64,000 bases of DNA from Nocardiopsis ansamitocini (GCF_030268225.1 NZ_BSQG01000002.1:124001-188000), one strand, 5' to 3'. Positions 17,677 to 27,000 are shown, counted from the stretch's first letter. Notes: generated from the letters alone by a model not told the origin. Numbers and translations: made by a program.

Positions 17677-20600
17677 ATGCTTCGCGCTGGTGTGTGGCAC
17701 GTCCGAGCTCTGGTGCTGCTGCTCGTCCTGGTGCTGCTGGTGGGCAACGCCTGGCCAGGGGGGCCGGGTTCTGCGGCCATGGCAGCGGTCCCCGACGCGG
17801 CCGCCGGCCAGAGCGCTGCGGCGCCGCAGCCCCAGGCGCGGCAGGACGCGATGTCCCTGGCCGAGCGCCGAGAACAGTTGAGCAGTGGCTTGGAGGGAGA
17901 GCCCGCACCCCCGCCGGACGCGCCTGAACCGAGCGCGTCCGAGATCGAGGAATTGGCTGCGGAAACTGCCCCAGCTCTAGTTACCCCTTATGCAGTGAAT
18001 ATTTGGGCAACTATGCCCTGGGGAACGGTCGGAGCTGAGTGGGGGATGCTCTCTGGTGCTCCGCGCAGAGGTGTGGGCGCTCCAGGGATGCCATTGCAGG
18101 TCACCGTAAGGGTCATGCACAGTAGCTACGATGCGCCGATCACCAATTTTCCGACCGATTTGCGTGAAGTTTCAGTCAAATGGAAAGTGCAGACCTGTTC
18201 GGAATCGGTTACATATGACTTTGGTCAAGTAGTGAGCGCCCCCTACTTGCTTGCTGGAATTAGAGATGGAGCCCCGCTGGTCACCGCTTCATTGTCAATT
18301 CCAGAGACCGTGGATTGCCTTGGGCGAGATGAATTTTCCGTAGCGCCAATCTTGCAGATGGTCGACGACGGTTCAGGACAGGTACGACCAGAGCCAGCAG
18401 CCCCCATCGCTGTCATTTTCTATATGGTCTCGGAGTTGGACGGAGCTTCGTTGTGTGCCTCCGAATGCACCGGGACGGGGGGTCTGACCCAGCCGGCCAA
18501 CGCTCGGGGCACCGGGGTCAACACCGCGACCGGTGGTTACGCGGACGTCTTCCCCGATGCCCAGGTGGCTTCGGCCCAGGCCCCGTTCGCGCTCGACCGT
18601 TCCTACAGTTCCAGGAACTCGTCCAGCGGGGCGTTGGGGCCGGGGTGGACCCTGCCGTGGGAGACGTCCCTGGAGACCGGGGCCGACGGGCGGGTCGTGC
18701 TGCGAGAGGAGTCCGGTGCCCGCCTGACCTTCACCCGTGGCAGCGGAACCTCTTACACGGCCCCGACCGGGGCGCGCTCGGTCCTGCGCGGCACGGACAC
18801 GGGCTGGCAGCTGGACACCCCGGACCGGCGCACCCTGCGCTACGACACGCAGGGGCGCCTGGCCTCGGTCACCAGCCGCGGCCAACAACAGCTCGCCCTC
18901 TCCTACACCGGCGACAAGCCCACCACCCTCACCGACTCCGCGGGACGGGAGTACCAGTTCGACTACACCGGCGCGCACCTGACCAGGGTCACCCTGCCCG
19001 ATGGCCGCTCCACCCGGTACGGCTACACCGGTGGCCGGCTCACCAGCGTGCGGGCACTGGACGGAGCCACGACCACCTACGGCTACGACCCCGACGGACG
19101 CCTCGACCACATCACCGGCCCCGACGGGCACGCCCTGCTGGGCCTGGTCTATGACGCCCAAGGCCGGGTCACCGAACAGACCGACGCCGTGGGAGCGGTG
19201 ACCCGCTTCGCCTACACCACCGCGAACGGCTTCGACACCACCCACACCACCACCCCCTCCGGTGGCATCTGGACCGACCTCTACTCCCGCAACGTGCTGT
19301 TCGCCCAGATCGACCCGTTCGGCAACGCCACCAGCCACACCTACGACGCGGACCTCAACCGCACCTCGGTGCAGGACCCGCTGGGCCGCATCACCACCTA
19401 CACCTACAACACGGCCAAACGCCTGACCCAGACCGTCACCGCGGCTTCCTCCACCTCCTGGACCTACGACGCCAACGGCAACGTCACCAGGGCCACCGAC
19501 GGCGCCGCGCGAGCCGCCACCTACGAGTACACCGCCGCCGGCCTGCTCGCGGCCACCGTCGACAGCCTGGGAAACCGCACCGTTTTCACCTACACCGCCG
19601 CCGGCCTGTTGGAGAGCGTCACCACCCCCGAAGGCAACACCAGCAGCTTCGAGTACGACGCCCACGGCAACCAGACGGCGGTGGTGAGCCCGTCGGGCGC
19701 GCGTGAGGAACGCACCTACGACACGGCCGGGCGTCTGCTGAGCGTCACCGACCCCCGCGGCCACGACAGCGCGAACCCGCAGAACCACACCACGGCCTTC
19801 ACCTACGACGACGCCGACAGGGTCACCTCCCGCACCCTGCCCGGCGGCGGCACCGAGCACTTCACCTACGACGCCTACGGCAACCCCACAGCCTCCACCG
19901 ACGCAGCAGACCGAACCACCACCTACACCTACAGTTCACCGGGACGGCTGGAAGAGGTGAGCGCGCCGGGCGACGCCACCACGACCTACGCCTACGACGC
20001 CGCCGGCAACCTCACCGAAGCGACCGGCCCCGACGGTGCCACCACCTCCCACACCTACGACGAGGCCGACCGGCATCTCACCACCGTCACCCCGCGCGGC
20101 AACGCCCAAGGCGCCGACCCCCAGGACTTCACCTGGACCTTCGGCTACGACGCGGCCGGGCAGCAGAGCACCGTCACCGACCCGCTGGGCAACACCACCG
20201 CCTACGCCTACGACGCCGACTCCCGCGTCATCCAGACCACCGACCCCCTGGGCACCGTCCGCAAGAGCACCTACGACCGGGGCGGCCTGCTCACGACCGT
20301 CGTCGACGGCAACAACCGCACCGAGACCCTCCGCTACGACACCGCCGGACAGCTCATCCGCTTCACCGACCGGCGCGCCAAGAACTTCACCTACGCCTAC
20401 GACGCCGACGGCAACCTCACCACGAGCACCACCCCCACCGGCGCGGCCACCACCTACGCCTACACCACCGACGGCCTGCTTGCTTCCGTGGTCGACCCGC
20501 GCGGCAACGCCCAAGGCGCCGACCCCCAGGACTTCACCTGGACCTACGCCTACGACCAGGCCGGACTGCTCGCCTCGGTCACCGACCCCCTGGGCCACAC

Positions 20601-23600
20601 CCAGACCAGTACCCACGACGGGCGCGGCCTGGTCACCGCGATGACCGACGCCCTGGGCAACACCACCGCCTACGCCTACGACGCCCTGGGCCGAGTGGAA
20701 ACACTCACCGCCCCCGACGGCGGCACCACCGGCTACACCTACGACCCGGCCGGCACCCTGGCCTCTCGCACCGACGCCAACGGCCACACCACCGACTACG
20801 GCTACGACGACGCGGGCAGGCTGACCTCGGTCACCGACCCCCTCGACCGCGTCCGCACCCTCGACTACGACCCCGAAGGCAACCTCACCCGGGAAACCAA
20901 CGCCCGGGGCCACACCACGACCTACCGGGCCGACGCCCTGGGCCGCACCACGCGAGCCGACTACTCCGACACCACACCCACCGTCACCATCGTCTACGAC
21001 GCAGCCGGGCGCCCCGTGCAGGTCACCGACGGCACCGGAACCCGCTCCTTCACCAACCTCGACGGCGAAGGCCGCCCGCGCACCGTCATGCTCCCCACCG
21101 GCCAGGGCAGCATGGCCTACACCTACGACAACGCCGGCAACATCGCCTCCATCCGTACCCGCGACAACCAGACGACCCGCTACGTCTACAACGACGACGG
21201 CCAGATGGTCTCCCAGGACATCGCCGCCAGCCACAAAACCGAATACGCCTACGACCCGGCCGGCAACCTCACCACCGTCACCAGTCCCACCGGCAACGGC
21301 CACACCGAAACCCGCACCTACGACCCCGCCAACCTCCTGAGCGGCATCACCACCGGAAAAGCAGGCACCGCACTCTCCACCTGGGCCCTCACCCGCGACC
21401 CCAACGGCCAACCCCTCCAGGTCGACGCCGTGCGGTCAGGGCAGGCCGGCCGCCAGATCTTCGCCTACGACGACAACGGCCGCCTCACCCAGGAATGCGC
21501 CACCACCCCCGACGCCACCGCGTGCCCCGCCGGACCCGACACCACCACCTACACCTACGACCAGGTCGGCAACCGCCTCACCGCCCAAAGCGACACCACC
21601 ACGACCTACGCCTACGACGCCGCCGACCAGCTCACCTCCGTGGTGAGCGGGACGACCACCACGCCCTACGCCTACGACGCCGACGGCAACCTCACCTCTG
21701 ACGGCACCGCCGCCTTCGACTACAACGCCCCGGGCAGCCTCACCGACGTCACCACCCCCCAAGGCACCTACACCTACGCCTACGACGCCGACGGCAACCG
21801 CACCTCCGCCAGCCATGACGGCCAGCTCCAACGCACCAGCACCTGGGACATCCTGCACCCCCTGCCCCAGCTGATCAGCGACTACGACGGCGCCGGCGCA
21901 CTCACCGCCAACTACACCTACAACCCCCACGGTCAGATCCAGACCCAACGCCACGCCACCGGCGGCAACCAGCAGTACCACCTGGACTGGCTCGGCTCCG
22001 TCGCCGACACCACCAACGCCACCGGCACCCCCCAACACCAGTACGCCTACAGCGGCTTCGGCCTCACCGACCACACCTGGACAAGCGACGGCGCGCCGGC
22101 CAACCCCTTCACCTACACCGGCCAATACGCCGAATCCACCACCGACGCCGCGGGTCTTTACCTACGCGACCGCGACTACCGCCCCGACCTGGGACGCTTC
22201 ACCAGCACCGACCCCGAACCCCGCCCAACAGCCACCCCCCACACCAACGCCTACGCCTACGCCGAAAACCTCCCCACCACCCTCACCGATCCCTCCGGAC
22301 GCTGCCCGATGTGCGTCAGCATCGGCATCGGCGCCGTGTTGGGAGGCGTCATCGAAGGCGGCGCCTACGCCCTCACCACCGACAACGCGACCTGGGGCGG
22401 CCTCGCCCAAGCGGCCGGACGCGGAGCGGTGATCGGCGCGGTGGGCGGCGCGCTCATGCCGGGCGTGGGCAACCTCGCCGCACGCAGCCTCAGCCTGACC
22501 GGGGGCAGGGCCCTGACCCTCTCCGTCGGCGTCAACGCAGGCGTGGGCGCCGGCTTCACCTGGGCCGTCAACGCCGTCCAATGCCGACCGACCAGCCCCA
22601 CCGACCTTCTCCTGGGAGCCCTCGGCGGAGGCGCCGGTGGCTTGATCGGCCCTGGGCTCAGCAAGCTCGGCACCCTCCTCGGCCCCCGGGCCGCTGCGGG
22701 GGCGGGTTCGTCGACCCGGGCTGGTGGGGTGGTCGATACCGTCAACCGGTCCGAGCGTGGTGCCGTGGACCGTCTCGCCGGTTGCACGGGAAACAGTTTC
22801 GTCGCGGGTACTCCGGTGCTGATGGCCGATGGCACGTTCAAGCCCATTGAGCAGGTCGAGGTCGGGGACGAGGTGGCGGCCACCGATCCCGGGACCGGGG
22901 AGCAGGAGGCCAAGCCGGTCCTGGCCACCATCACCGGGACGGGGGAGAAGGATCTCGTCACCATCACCGTGGACACCATCACGCGAACGCCCGCGGGAGA
23001 AGGCGACGCCACTGACGGTGAGGTAAACGGTGCCTCGGACGGCGCGCCGGTGGGTGAGGACGGCAGCATCGTCGCCACCGGTCAGCATCCGTTCTGGGTC
23101 CCGGAACTGGGTGAGTGGGTGAACGCGGGTGATTTGGCGCCCGGGATGTGGTTGCAGACCTCGGCGGGGACCTGGGTGCAGGTCAGCGCGGTCAAGGCGT
23201 GGACTCAGAGCACCACGGTCCACAACCTGACCGTCGCCGACATCCACACCTACCATGTGCTGGCCGGCGACACACCGGTACTCGCACACAACTGCGGTAG
23301 TGGGGCTGCAGACCTAGGCCATCTGATTGATAGGGCTGACGAACTGCATTCTCTGATTCCTTCGGGTGGCCAGCGGTACAGGACTACCGGGGTATTGCAT
23401 GCCGATGGTGTCGGCGGAGGGATTGATCTTTCTGCTGTTGGGGCGAGGAGTAACCTTACTCTGATCCAGAGAGGAAATTCTCTTGATGCCGGAGAGCTGG
23501 CCATATCAATGACCAACGGTGCACACACTGAAGTGAAACTGGTAACTGCGGCCCAACATCTAGGGATTAGACCCGGCGGAATTGCAGTAAGTAGGCCCTT

Positions 23601-23691
23601 TTGTTCAGATTGCTCTAAATTCTTGACAGGTCAGGGTGCGGTACTCGTGAGTCCCAGGTCCGCACTTTGGCACCCATTTGACGCAAAGTAA
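17677..23691 (+). CDS. Rhs/YD-repeat polymorphic toxin with HINT domain and deaminase-like tail
   Basis: Secreted contact or polymorphic toxin of about 2004 residues. The preferred ATG at 17677 begins a signal-peptide-like stretch (basic residues, then LVLLLVLVLLVGNA). An in-frame start at 17587 without a ribosome site would add 30 residues. Order: N-terminal unique region; DUF6531-like module (VNTATGGYADVFPDAQ, DRSYSSRNSS); more than 25 YD repeats of the type TYTYDxxGNL; Rhs core end (GRFTSTDPEP, NLPTTLTDPSGR); Gly/Ala-rich hydrophobic segment; HINT domain opening CTGNSFVAGTPVLMADG with HPFWVPELGEW and ending LAHNC. The last 130 residues are a toxin tail with HTE and CSDC motifs of the cytidine-deaminase fold. 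Neighbour: its likely immunity gene, 33 bp downstream. The N-terminal part (about 17985-18470) and tail (after 23290) are lower in GC. Confidence 0.9.
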   Translation: MLRAGVWHVRALVLLLVLVLLVGNAWPGGPGSAAMAAVPDAAAGQSAAAPQPQARQDAMSLAERREQLSSGLEGEPAPPPDAPEPSASEIEELAAETAPALVTPYAVNIWATMPWGTVGAEWGMLSGAPRRGVGAPGMPLQVTVRVMHSSYDAPITNFPTDLREVSVKWKVQTCSESVTYDFGQVVSAPYLLAGIRDGAPLVTASLSIPETVDCLGRDEFSVAPILQMVDDGSGQVRPEPAAPIAVIFYMVSELDGASLCASECTGTGGLTQPANARGTGVNTATGGYADVFPDAQVASAQAPFALDRSYSSRNSSSGALGPGWTLPWETSLETGADGRVVLREESGARLTFTRGSGTSYTAPTGARSVLRGTDTGWQLDTPDRRTLRYDTQGRLASVTSRGQQQLALSYTGDKPTTLTDSAGREYQFDYTGAHLTRVTLPDGRSTRYGYTGGRLTSVRALDGATTTYGYDPDGRLDHITGPDGHALLGLVYDAQGRVTEQTDAVGAVTRFAYTTANGFDTTHTTTPSGGIWTDLYSRNVLFAQIDPFGNATSHTYDADLNRTSVQDPLGRITTYTYNTAKRLTQTVTAASSTSWTYDANGNVTRATDGAARAATYEYTAAGLLAATVDSLGNRTVFTYTAAGLLESVTTPEGNTSSFEYDAHGNQTAVVSPSGAREERTYDTAGRLLSVTDPRGHDSANPQNHTTAFTYDDADRVTSRTLPGGGTEHFTYDAYGNPTASTDAADRTTTYTYSSPGRLEEVSAPGDATTTYAYDAAGNLTEATGPDGATTSHTYDEADRHLTTVTPRGNAQGADPQDFTWTFGYDAAGQQSTVTDPLGNTTAYAYDADSRVIQTTDPLGTVRKSTYDRGGLLTTVVDGNNRTETLRYDTAGQLIRFTDRRAKNFTYAYDADGNLTTSTTPTGAATTYAYTTDGLLASVVDPRGNAQGADPQDFTWTYAYDQAGLLASVTDPLGHTQTSTHDGRGLVTAMTDALGNTTAYAYDALGRVETLTAPDGGTTGYTYDPAGTLASRTDANGHTTDYGYDDAGRLTSVTDPLDRVRTLDYDPEGNLTRETNARGHTTTYRADALGRTTRADYSDTTPTVTIVYDAAGRPVQVTDGTGTRSFTNLDGEGRPRTVMLPTGQGSMAYTYDNAGNIASIRTRDNQTTRYVYNDDGQMVSQDIAASHKTEYAYDPAGNLTTVTSPTGNGHTETRTYDPANLLSGITTGKAGTALSTWALTRDPNGQPLQVDAVRSGQAGRQIFAYDDNGRLTQECATTPDATACPAGPDTTTYTYDQVGNRLTAQSDTTTTYAYDAADQLTSVVSGTTTTPYAYDADGNLTSDGTAAFDYNAPGSLTDVTTPQGTYTYAYDADGNRTSASHDGQLQRTSTWDILHPLPQLISDYDGAGALTANYTYNPHGQIQTQRHATGGNQQYHLDWLGSVADTTNATGTPQHQYAYSGFGLTDHTWTSDGAPANPFTYTGQYAESTTDAAGLYLRDRDYRPDLGRFTSTDPEPRPTATPHTNAYAYAENLPTTLTDPSGRCPMCVSIGIGAVLGGVIEGGAYALTTDNATWGGLAQAAGRGAVIGAVGGALMPGVGNLAARSLSLTGGRALTLSVGVNAGVGAGFTWAVNAVQCRPTSPTDLLLGALGGGAGGLIGPGLSKLGTLLGPRAAAGAGSSTRAGGVVDTVNRSERGAVDRLAGCTGNSFVAGTPVLMADGTFKPIEQVEVGDEVAATDPGTGEQEAKPVLATITGTGEKDLVTITVDTITRTPAGEGDATDGEVNGASDGAPVGEDGSIVATGQHPFWVPELGEWVNAGDLAPGMWLQTSAGTWVQVSAVKAWTQSTTVHNLTVADIHTYHVLAGDTPVLAHNCGSGAADLGHLIDRADELHSLIPSGGQRYRTTGVLHADGVGGGIDLSAVGARSNLTLIQRGNSLDAGELAISMTNGAHTEVKLVTAAQHLGIRPGGIAVSRPFCSDCSKFLTGQGAVLVSPRSALWHPFDAK

Positions 23692-23724
23692 TTGCAGTTT
23701 TCTCTAGAATAAGAAATGGCATAA

Positions 23725-24369
23725 ATGCTCACAAGCGAAGAAATTGGTCGAATCGAGAAAGCGTGCAATGAGCTGACTCTGGAAAAAGTTTTTGTGCTTG
23801 CTTTGGCTGCAGGCCACCGGACTCTTCCCGTCTACCAAGCATACAGTGAGGGCAATGTCGAGATGAAAGGGCACGGATTGGTTCACGACGGCCTGGTAGG
23901 GGCTTGGAGAGTTCTACGCGCCAGGCCAGGCGCCTCTTTCCTTGAAGTTGCTCCTAGGCTGGAGACCGCGATCGGGACGGCAGAGTCAGACCTTGAGGCG
24001 ATCAACACGGCCGGTGAGTTTGGCCTCGCGGAAGCTTTAGCGGCTGAGTCGATTCTTGCGGCGATTCTCGCATTGCGCTCCTATCTTGAACAATCGCGGA
24101 ATGGCGCATTCAATGCCATCATTGGTGCCCTGGAGGTTGATATGGTTTGGGCGGAGGGAGAAGCTGAAAGATCAAACGCTGAAGGCATTGTTTCGTGGGA
24201 CGGATTGATGGATCACTATGGACAGCAAGTAAGGGATATCGCCCTCTTGTCTGACGTTGACGATTCTGAAAAAGAACTCCTTTTTCGGGATGTCGCAATG
24301 CGCGCAGAACAAGAAGGAATGCACTTTTTTGTCCGGATGAAAGCACTGATGTCAACTCCAAATATCTAG
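23725..24369 (+). CDS. Putative immunity protein for the upstream deaminase-like toxin
   Basis: A 214-residue, largely helical acidic protein with no signal peptide or membrane segment. It starts 33 bp after the toxin gene on the same strand, is of similarly low GC, and has no homologue I can name with confidence. The opening IEKACNELTLEKVFVLALAAGHR and the pattern of helices loosely recall DUF416/YjaG-type proteins, which is only an impression. Position directly after a polymorphic toxin tail is the standard place of the cognate immunity gene, so the call rests on context. Confidence 0.65.
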   Translation: MLTSEEIGRIEKACNELTLEKVFVLALAAGHRTLPVYQAYSEGNVEMKGHGLVHDGLVGAWRVLRARPGASFLEVAPRLETAIGTAESDLEAINTAGEFGLAEALAAESILAAILALRSYLEQSRNGAFNAIIGALEVDMVWAEGEAERSNAEGIVSWDGLMDHYGQQVRDIALLSDVDDSEKELLFRDVAMRAEQEGMHFFVRMKALMSTPNI

Positions 24370-24409
24370 AGATCATCTTAAAATCCATCAGCGTGTTTGG
24401 TGCGATTTT

Positions 24410-24484
24410 TCAGCAGATGAGGGTGCAGACGATGGCGAGCATGGCCAAGAAGTCGTGAGGAGTTGCGTTTCCAACGCGCGTTCA
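24410..24484 (-). pseudogene. Possible transposase C-terminal remnant
   Basis: On the minus strand a short open stretch reads TRVGNATPHDFLAMLAIVCTL and then stops. This style of hydrophobic end is seen in IS5-like transposases. It is only about 24 codons and lies exactly between the immunity gene and the orphan HINT copy. Too short for a firm call. Confidence 0.25.
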
Positions 24485-24500
24485 ACCTGTGTCTGAGATG

Positions 24501-25015
24501 CCGGGCTGGTGGGGTGGTCGATACCGTCAATCGGTCCGAGCGTGGTGCCGTGGACCGTCTCGCCGGTTGCACGGGAAACAGTTTCGTCGCGGGTACTCCG
24601 GTGCTGATGGCCGATGGCACGTTCAAGCCCATTGAGCAGGTCGAGGTCGGGGACGAGGTGGCGGCCACCGATCCCGGGACCGGGGAGCAGAAGGCCAAGC
24701 CGGTCCTGGCCACCATCACCGTCGATACCACCACGCGAATACCCGTTCTGGGTCCCGGAACTGGGTGAGTGGGTGAACGCGGGTGATTTGGCGCCCGGGA
24801 TGTGGTTGCAGACCTCGGCGGGGACCTGGGTCCAGGTCAGCGCGGTCAAGGCGTGGACTCAGAGCACCACGGTCCACAACCTGACCGTCGCCGACATCCA
24901 CACCTACCATGTGCCCGCAGGAGACACCGCACTCCTCGCGAACAACTGCACTACTACGGTCTATCGCAAGATGGAAACCCGCCTTCCCCCTGCCCGGGCG
25001 GCCCGGCGTTTTCGG
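24501..25015 (+). pseudogene. Degenerate orphan copy of the HINT-toxin cassette
   Basis: A second copy of the HINT module of the Rhs gene, beginning mid-protein. Block 24501-24720 matches 22716-22935 almost base for base. After a 33-bp in-frame loss between two ACCATCACC copies and a 98-bp loss that shifts the frame, block 24745-24914 matches 23091-23260. The second loss removes the conserved HP of HPFWVP, so the module could not self-process. After the HINT end (LLANNC) the frame carries a different tail, TTTVYRKMETRLPP, that quickly turns into Arg-rich nonsense. This is how silent replacement cassettes of Rhs toxins look, here decayed. Confidence 0.75.
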
Positions 25016-25046
25016 GGAGCCGAGCCGCTTCTGGTCACAGACCACG

Positions 25047-25077
25047 CCCGCACGGACAGGGGCGCCGCCCGTGCGGG
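25047..25077. terminator. Stem-loop, probable terminator
   Basis: CCCGCACGG and CCGTGCGGG form a perfect 9-bp stem with a 13-base loop, directly downstream of the minus-strand gene ending at 25091 and after the orphan cassette. Confidence 0.5.
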
Positions 25078-25090
25078 GCGGGGCAAGGGG

Positions 25091-25648
25091 TTATCGGCCC
25101 GATCGAGAGGAAAGCCGTGGCGAGAGCATGCGTCCGACCGCGCGGAGCAGGGCCCGGAACTCGGCCCCGTTCGGGCGGACGCCCAGGCCGGCGTACATGA
25201 GTGCGTTCCCGTACTCGGCCATGAGAACGATCCGGCCGTTCTCGATGTCGAACCGTGTCACATAGGTGTTGCGGTAGGGCCGGCCCGTGCGCGCGACGAC
25301 CATGTCGCCGATCCCGTGGAAGAAGAGTTCGCCGCCATCGGGTGAGACGCGCCATTCGTGGCCGCGCCAGAGCAACGGGGTGAACTTGTCGAACAGGGCA
25401 CTCGTGTAAGCGAGCACCTCACTCTTGCCCTTGACATCTGCGACGCAGACGGCCCGCCTGCGACCCGCGATGATGTCCGTGACGCCGTCGGAGGTCGTGG
25501 CACCTCGGGTGTGCATGAACAACTGCCGTGCGTCGTCGGCCATGGTTCGGGCCACGGCTTCGATGTCCTTCGCTTCGACGGCGCGGATGAACTCCTTGGC
25601 GACGTCGAGCCCGGTTCGGGTGGCGGGTGTTGGTTCCTGGTTATTCAT
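25091..25648 (-). CDS. SnoaL/NTF2-like protein
   Basis: Protein of 185 residues from the ATG at 25648. The fold signature is an N-terminal helix pair (VAKEFIRAVEAKDIEAVARTMADDAR) followed by strands (GHEWRVSPDGGELFFHGIG, RNTYVTRFDIENGRIVLMAEYGN). The last part is the ketosteroid-isomerase/SnoaL hallmark of ligand-pocket strands. An in-frame GTG/ATG further upstream is possible but adds an unlike segment. It lies 66 bp after the small gene at 25715 on the same strand. With the divergent MmyB-type regulator it forms a small regulated module. Substrate unknown. Confidence 0.8.
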   Translation of the reverse strand: MNNQEPTPATRTGLDVAKEFIRAVEAKDIEAVARTMADDARQLFMHTRGATTSDGVTDIIAGRRRAVCVADVKGKSEVLAYTSALFDKFTPLLWRGHEWRVSPDGGELFFHGIGDMVVARTGRPYRNTYVTRFDIENGRIVLMAEYGNALMYAGLGVRPNGAEFRALLRAVGRMLSPRLSSRSGR

Positions 25649-25714
25649 GAGGGTTTCCGATCGTTGCGTTCCACGTGTGAAGATTCGGTTCAGGCGTCCC
25701 ACGACAGCAAGGGC

Positions 25715-26026
25715 TCACCAAATGACGTGGGGAGCCCGAAAACCCCGAAGCGGGGCGTCCACCAACGCGTGAACCCGGACTCGTAGGCGAGGAGACGCCT
25801 CGGAGAAGGCGGCCAGGTCGACGCCTTCGTCGAATTCGAGGTAGACGATGAACTCCGCGCCGCCGTCGTCATTGGGCTGGAGCCACATCCGTTCCCGGTG
25901 GTAACCGACCTCCCGGGCTCTGGTGTCCAGACCGGAGAGGTGGTCCCTGTTCAGGGCGGTGAAGAGGTCCCGGAACTCCTGGACGCGGTTCTGGGGGATC
26001 GGGAAGGTCCACGCTGTACTGGTCAT
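25715..26026 (-). CDS. Small ferredoxin-like-fold protein (dimeric alpha/beta barrel candidate)
   Basis: Protein of 103 residues starting MTSTAWTFPIPQNRVQEFRD, with GAGGAGA five bases upstream of the ATG. The order strand, helix (RDLFTALNRDHL), strand (GYHRERMWLQ) and strand (AEFIVYLEFDEGV) with RVRVHALVDAPL resembles small DUF6176/antibiotic-monooxygenase-like alpha+beta proteins. I do not assign a reaction. It is first in a two-gene minus-strand operon with the SnoaL-like gene and divergent from the XRE regulator at 26203. Confidence 0.75.
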   Translation of the reverse strand: MTSTAWTFPIPQNRVQEFRDLFTALNRDHLSGLDTRAREVGYHRERMWLQPNDDGGAEFIVYLEFDEGVDLAAFSEASPRLRVRVHALVDAPLRGFRAPHVIW

Positions 26027-26202
26027 GCCGTCTCCTCGGCCATGGGTGATCCGTCGAGTCCGCGGGGCGGTCCTGATCAACCGGGTGCGCCCTTGATGAT
26101 CCGGGAGGCCGAGCGGGGGAGGAAGGCCACGTCGAGGGTGGTACCGGCAGGGCCAGGTTCGCCCGCCGGCACAGGGCGCGGGAGGCGGGGACAATCGGGG
26201 GT

Positions 26203-27000
26203 ATGTCGAGCAGCGATCGGACCGAGTTCGGGGAGTACTTGAGGCGGCGCAGGGCCGCGATGAGTCCTCCGGGCCCGCAGGGCGGTGTGCGGACGTCCCG
26301 TCGGCGGGTTCCGGGGCTTCGCCGCCAGGAGGTCTCCGATATCGCGGGTATCTCAGTGGAGTACTACACACGCCTCGAACAGGGGAGAGCGCCCCGCCCC
26401 TCGCGCGAGATCCTCACCTCGCTGGCACAGGCGTTCGGGCTATCGGACGCCGAGCGCGATCACCTCTTCCGGTTGGGGGGTGAGTCCCCTCCGGAACCGA
26501 CCTCTCCCGCCTCTGTCATTCGACCGGGGCTGTTGCGTCTGTTGCGGGGCCTGGACGACACGATGCCGGTCACCGTGCATGACGGGCGGCTCGACCTCCT
26601 CGCTCGCAACAAGGCCGCGGAGGAGTTGCTCGGAACCTTGACGGGCAGCGGCCCGTTCGAGCGCAATATCGCCTACCAGGCATTCACGACCGACGTGCTT
26701 GCGCACCTGCTCGGAGGCGACGGCTCGGAGTGGTTCCTACGAGTCGCTGCCGCTGAACTCCGTATGGCACTCAGCCGGTACCCCGGCGACGCCTATCTTC
26801 GTGCCTTGCTCGCCGAGCTCGCCGCGACCAGCCAGAGCTTCCGCGACCATTGGAAGAAGGGGGAGGTCAGTGCTTCGAGATCCGCGATCAAACGGATGCA
26901 CCACCCGACCTACGGGTGGGCCCGTTTTGAGATCGAGGTGCTCCACGACCCTGAGCGGGACCACTGGATCATGCTCTACACGCCTCATGATGACGGGTAG
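26203..27000 (+). CDS. XRE regulator with MmyB-like ligand-binding domain
   Basis: Regulator of 265 residues. The N-terminal helix-turn-helix shows VPGLRRQEVSDIAGISVEYYTRLEQGR and PSREILTSLAQAFGL, the classic MmyB-type opening. The ligand domain shows VIRPGLLRLLRGLDDTMPV, LLARNKAAEELLG and HPTYGWARFEIEVLHDP. It is divergent from the two-gene operon 26026-25091, which it most likely controls. It is a paralogue of the regulator at 12080 by domain plan only. Confidence 0.9.
   Translation: MSSSDRTEFGEYLRRRRAAMSPPGPQGGVRTSRRRVPGLRRQEVSDIAGISVEYYTRLEQGRAPRPSREILTSLAQAFGLSDAERDHLFRLGGESPPEPTSPASVIRPGLLRLLRGLDDTMPVTVHDGRLDLLARNKAAEELLGTLTGSGPFERNIAYQAFTTDVLAHLLGGDGSEWFLRVAAAELRMALSRYPGDAYLRALLAELAATSQSFRDHWKKGEVSASRSAIKRMHHPTYGWARFEIEVLHDPERDHWIMLYTPHDDG

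Noticed and set aside
18373-22125. Long minus-strand open frames opposite the Rhs gene (Gly/Val-rich)
   Set aside because: They arise because TAC/GAC-rich YD codons read as GTA/GTC on the other strand; no real domain.
18500-22200. Regular repeats that could suggest a CRISPR array
   Set aside because: Repeats are in-frame YD codons of one protein with no constant spacer pattern.
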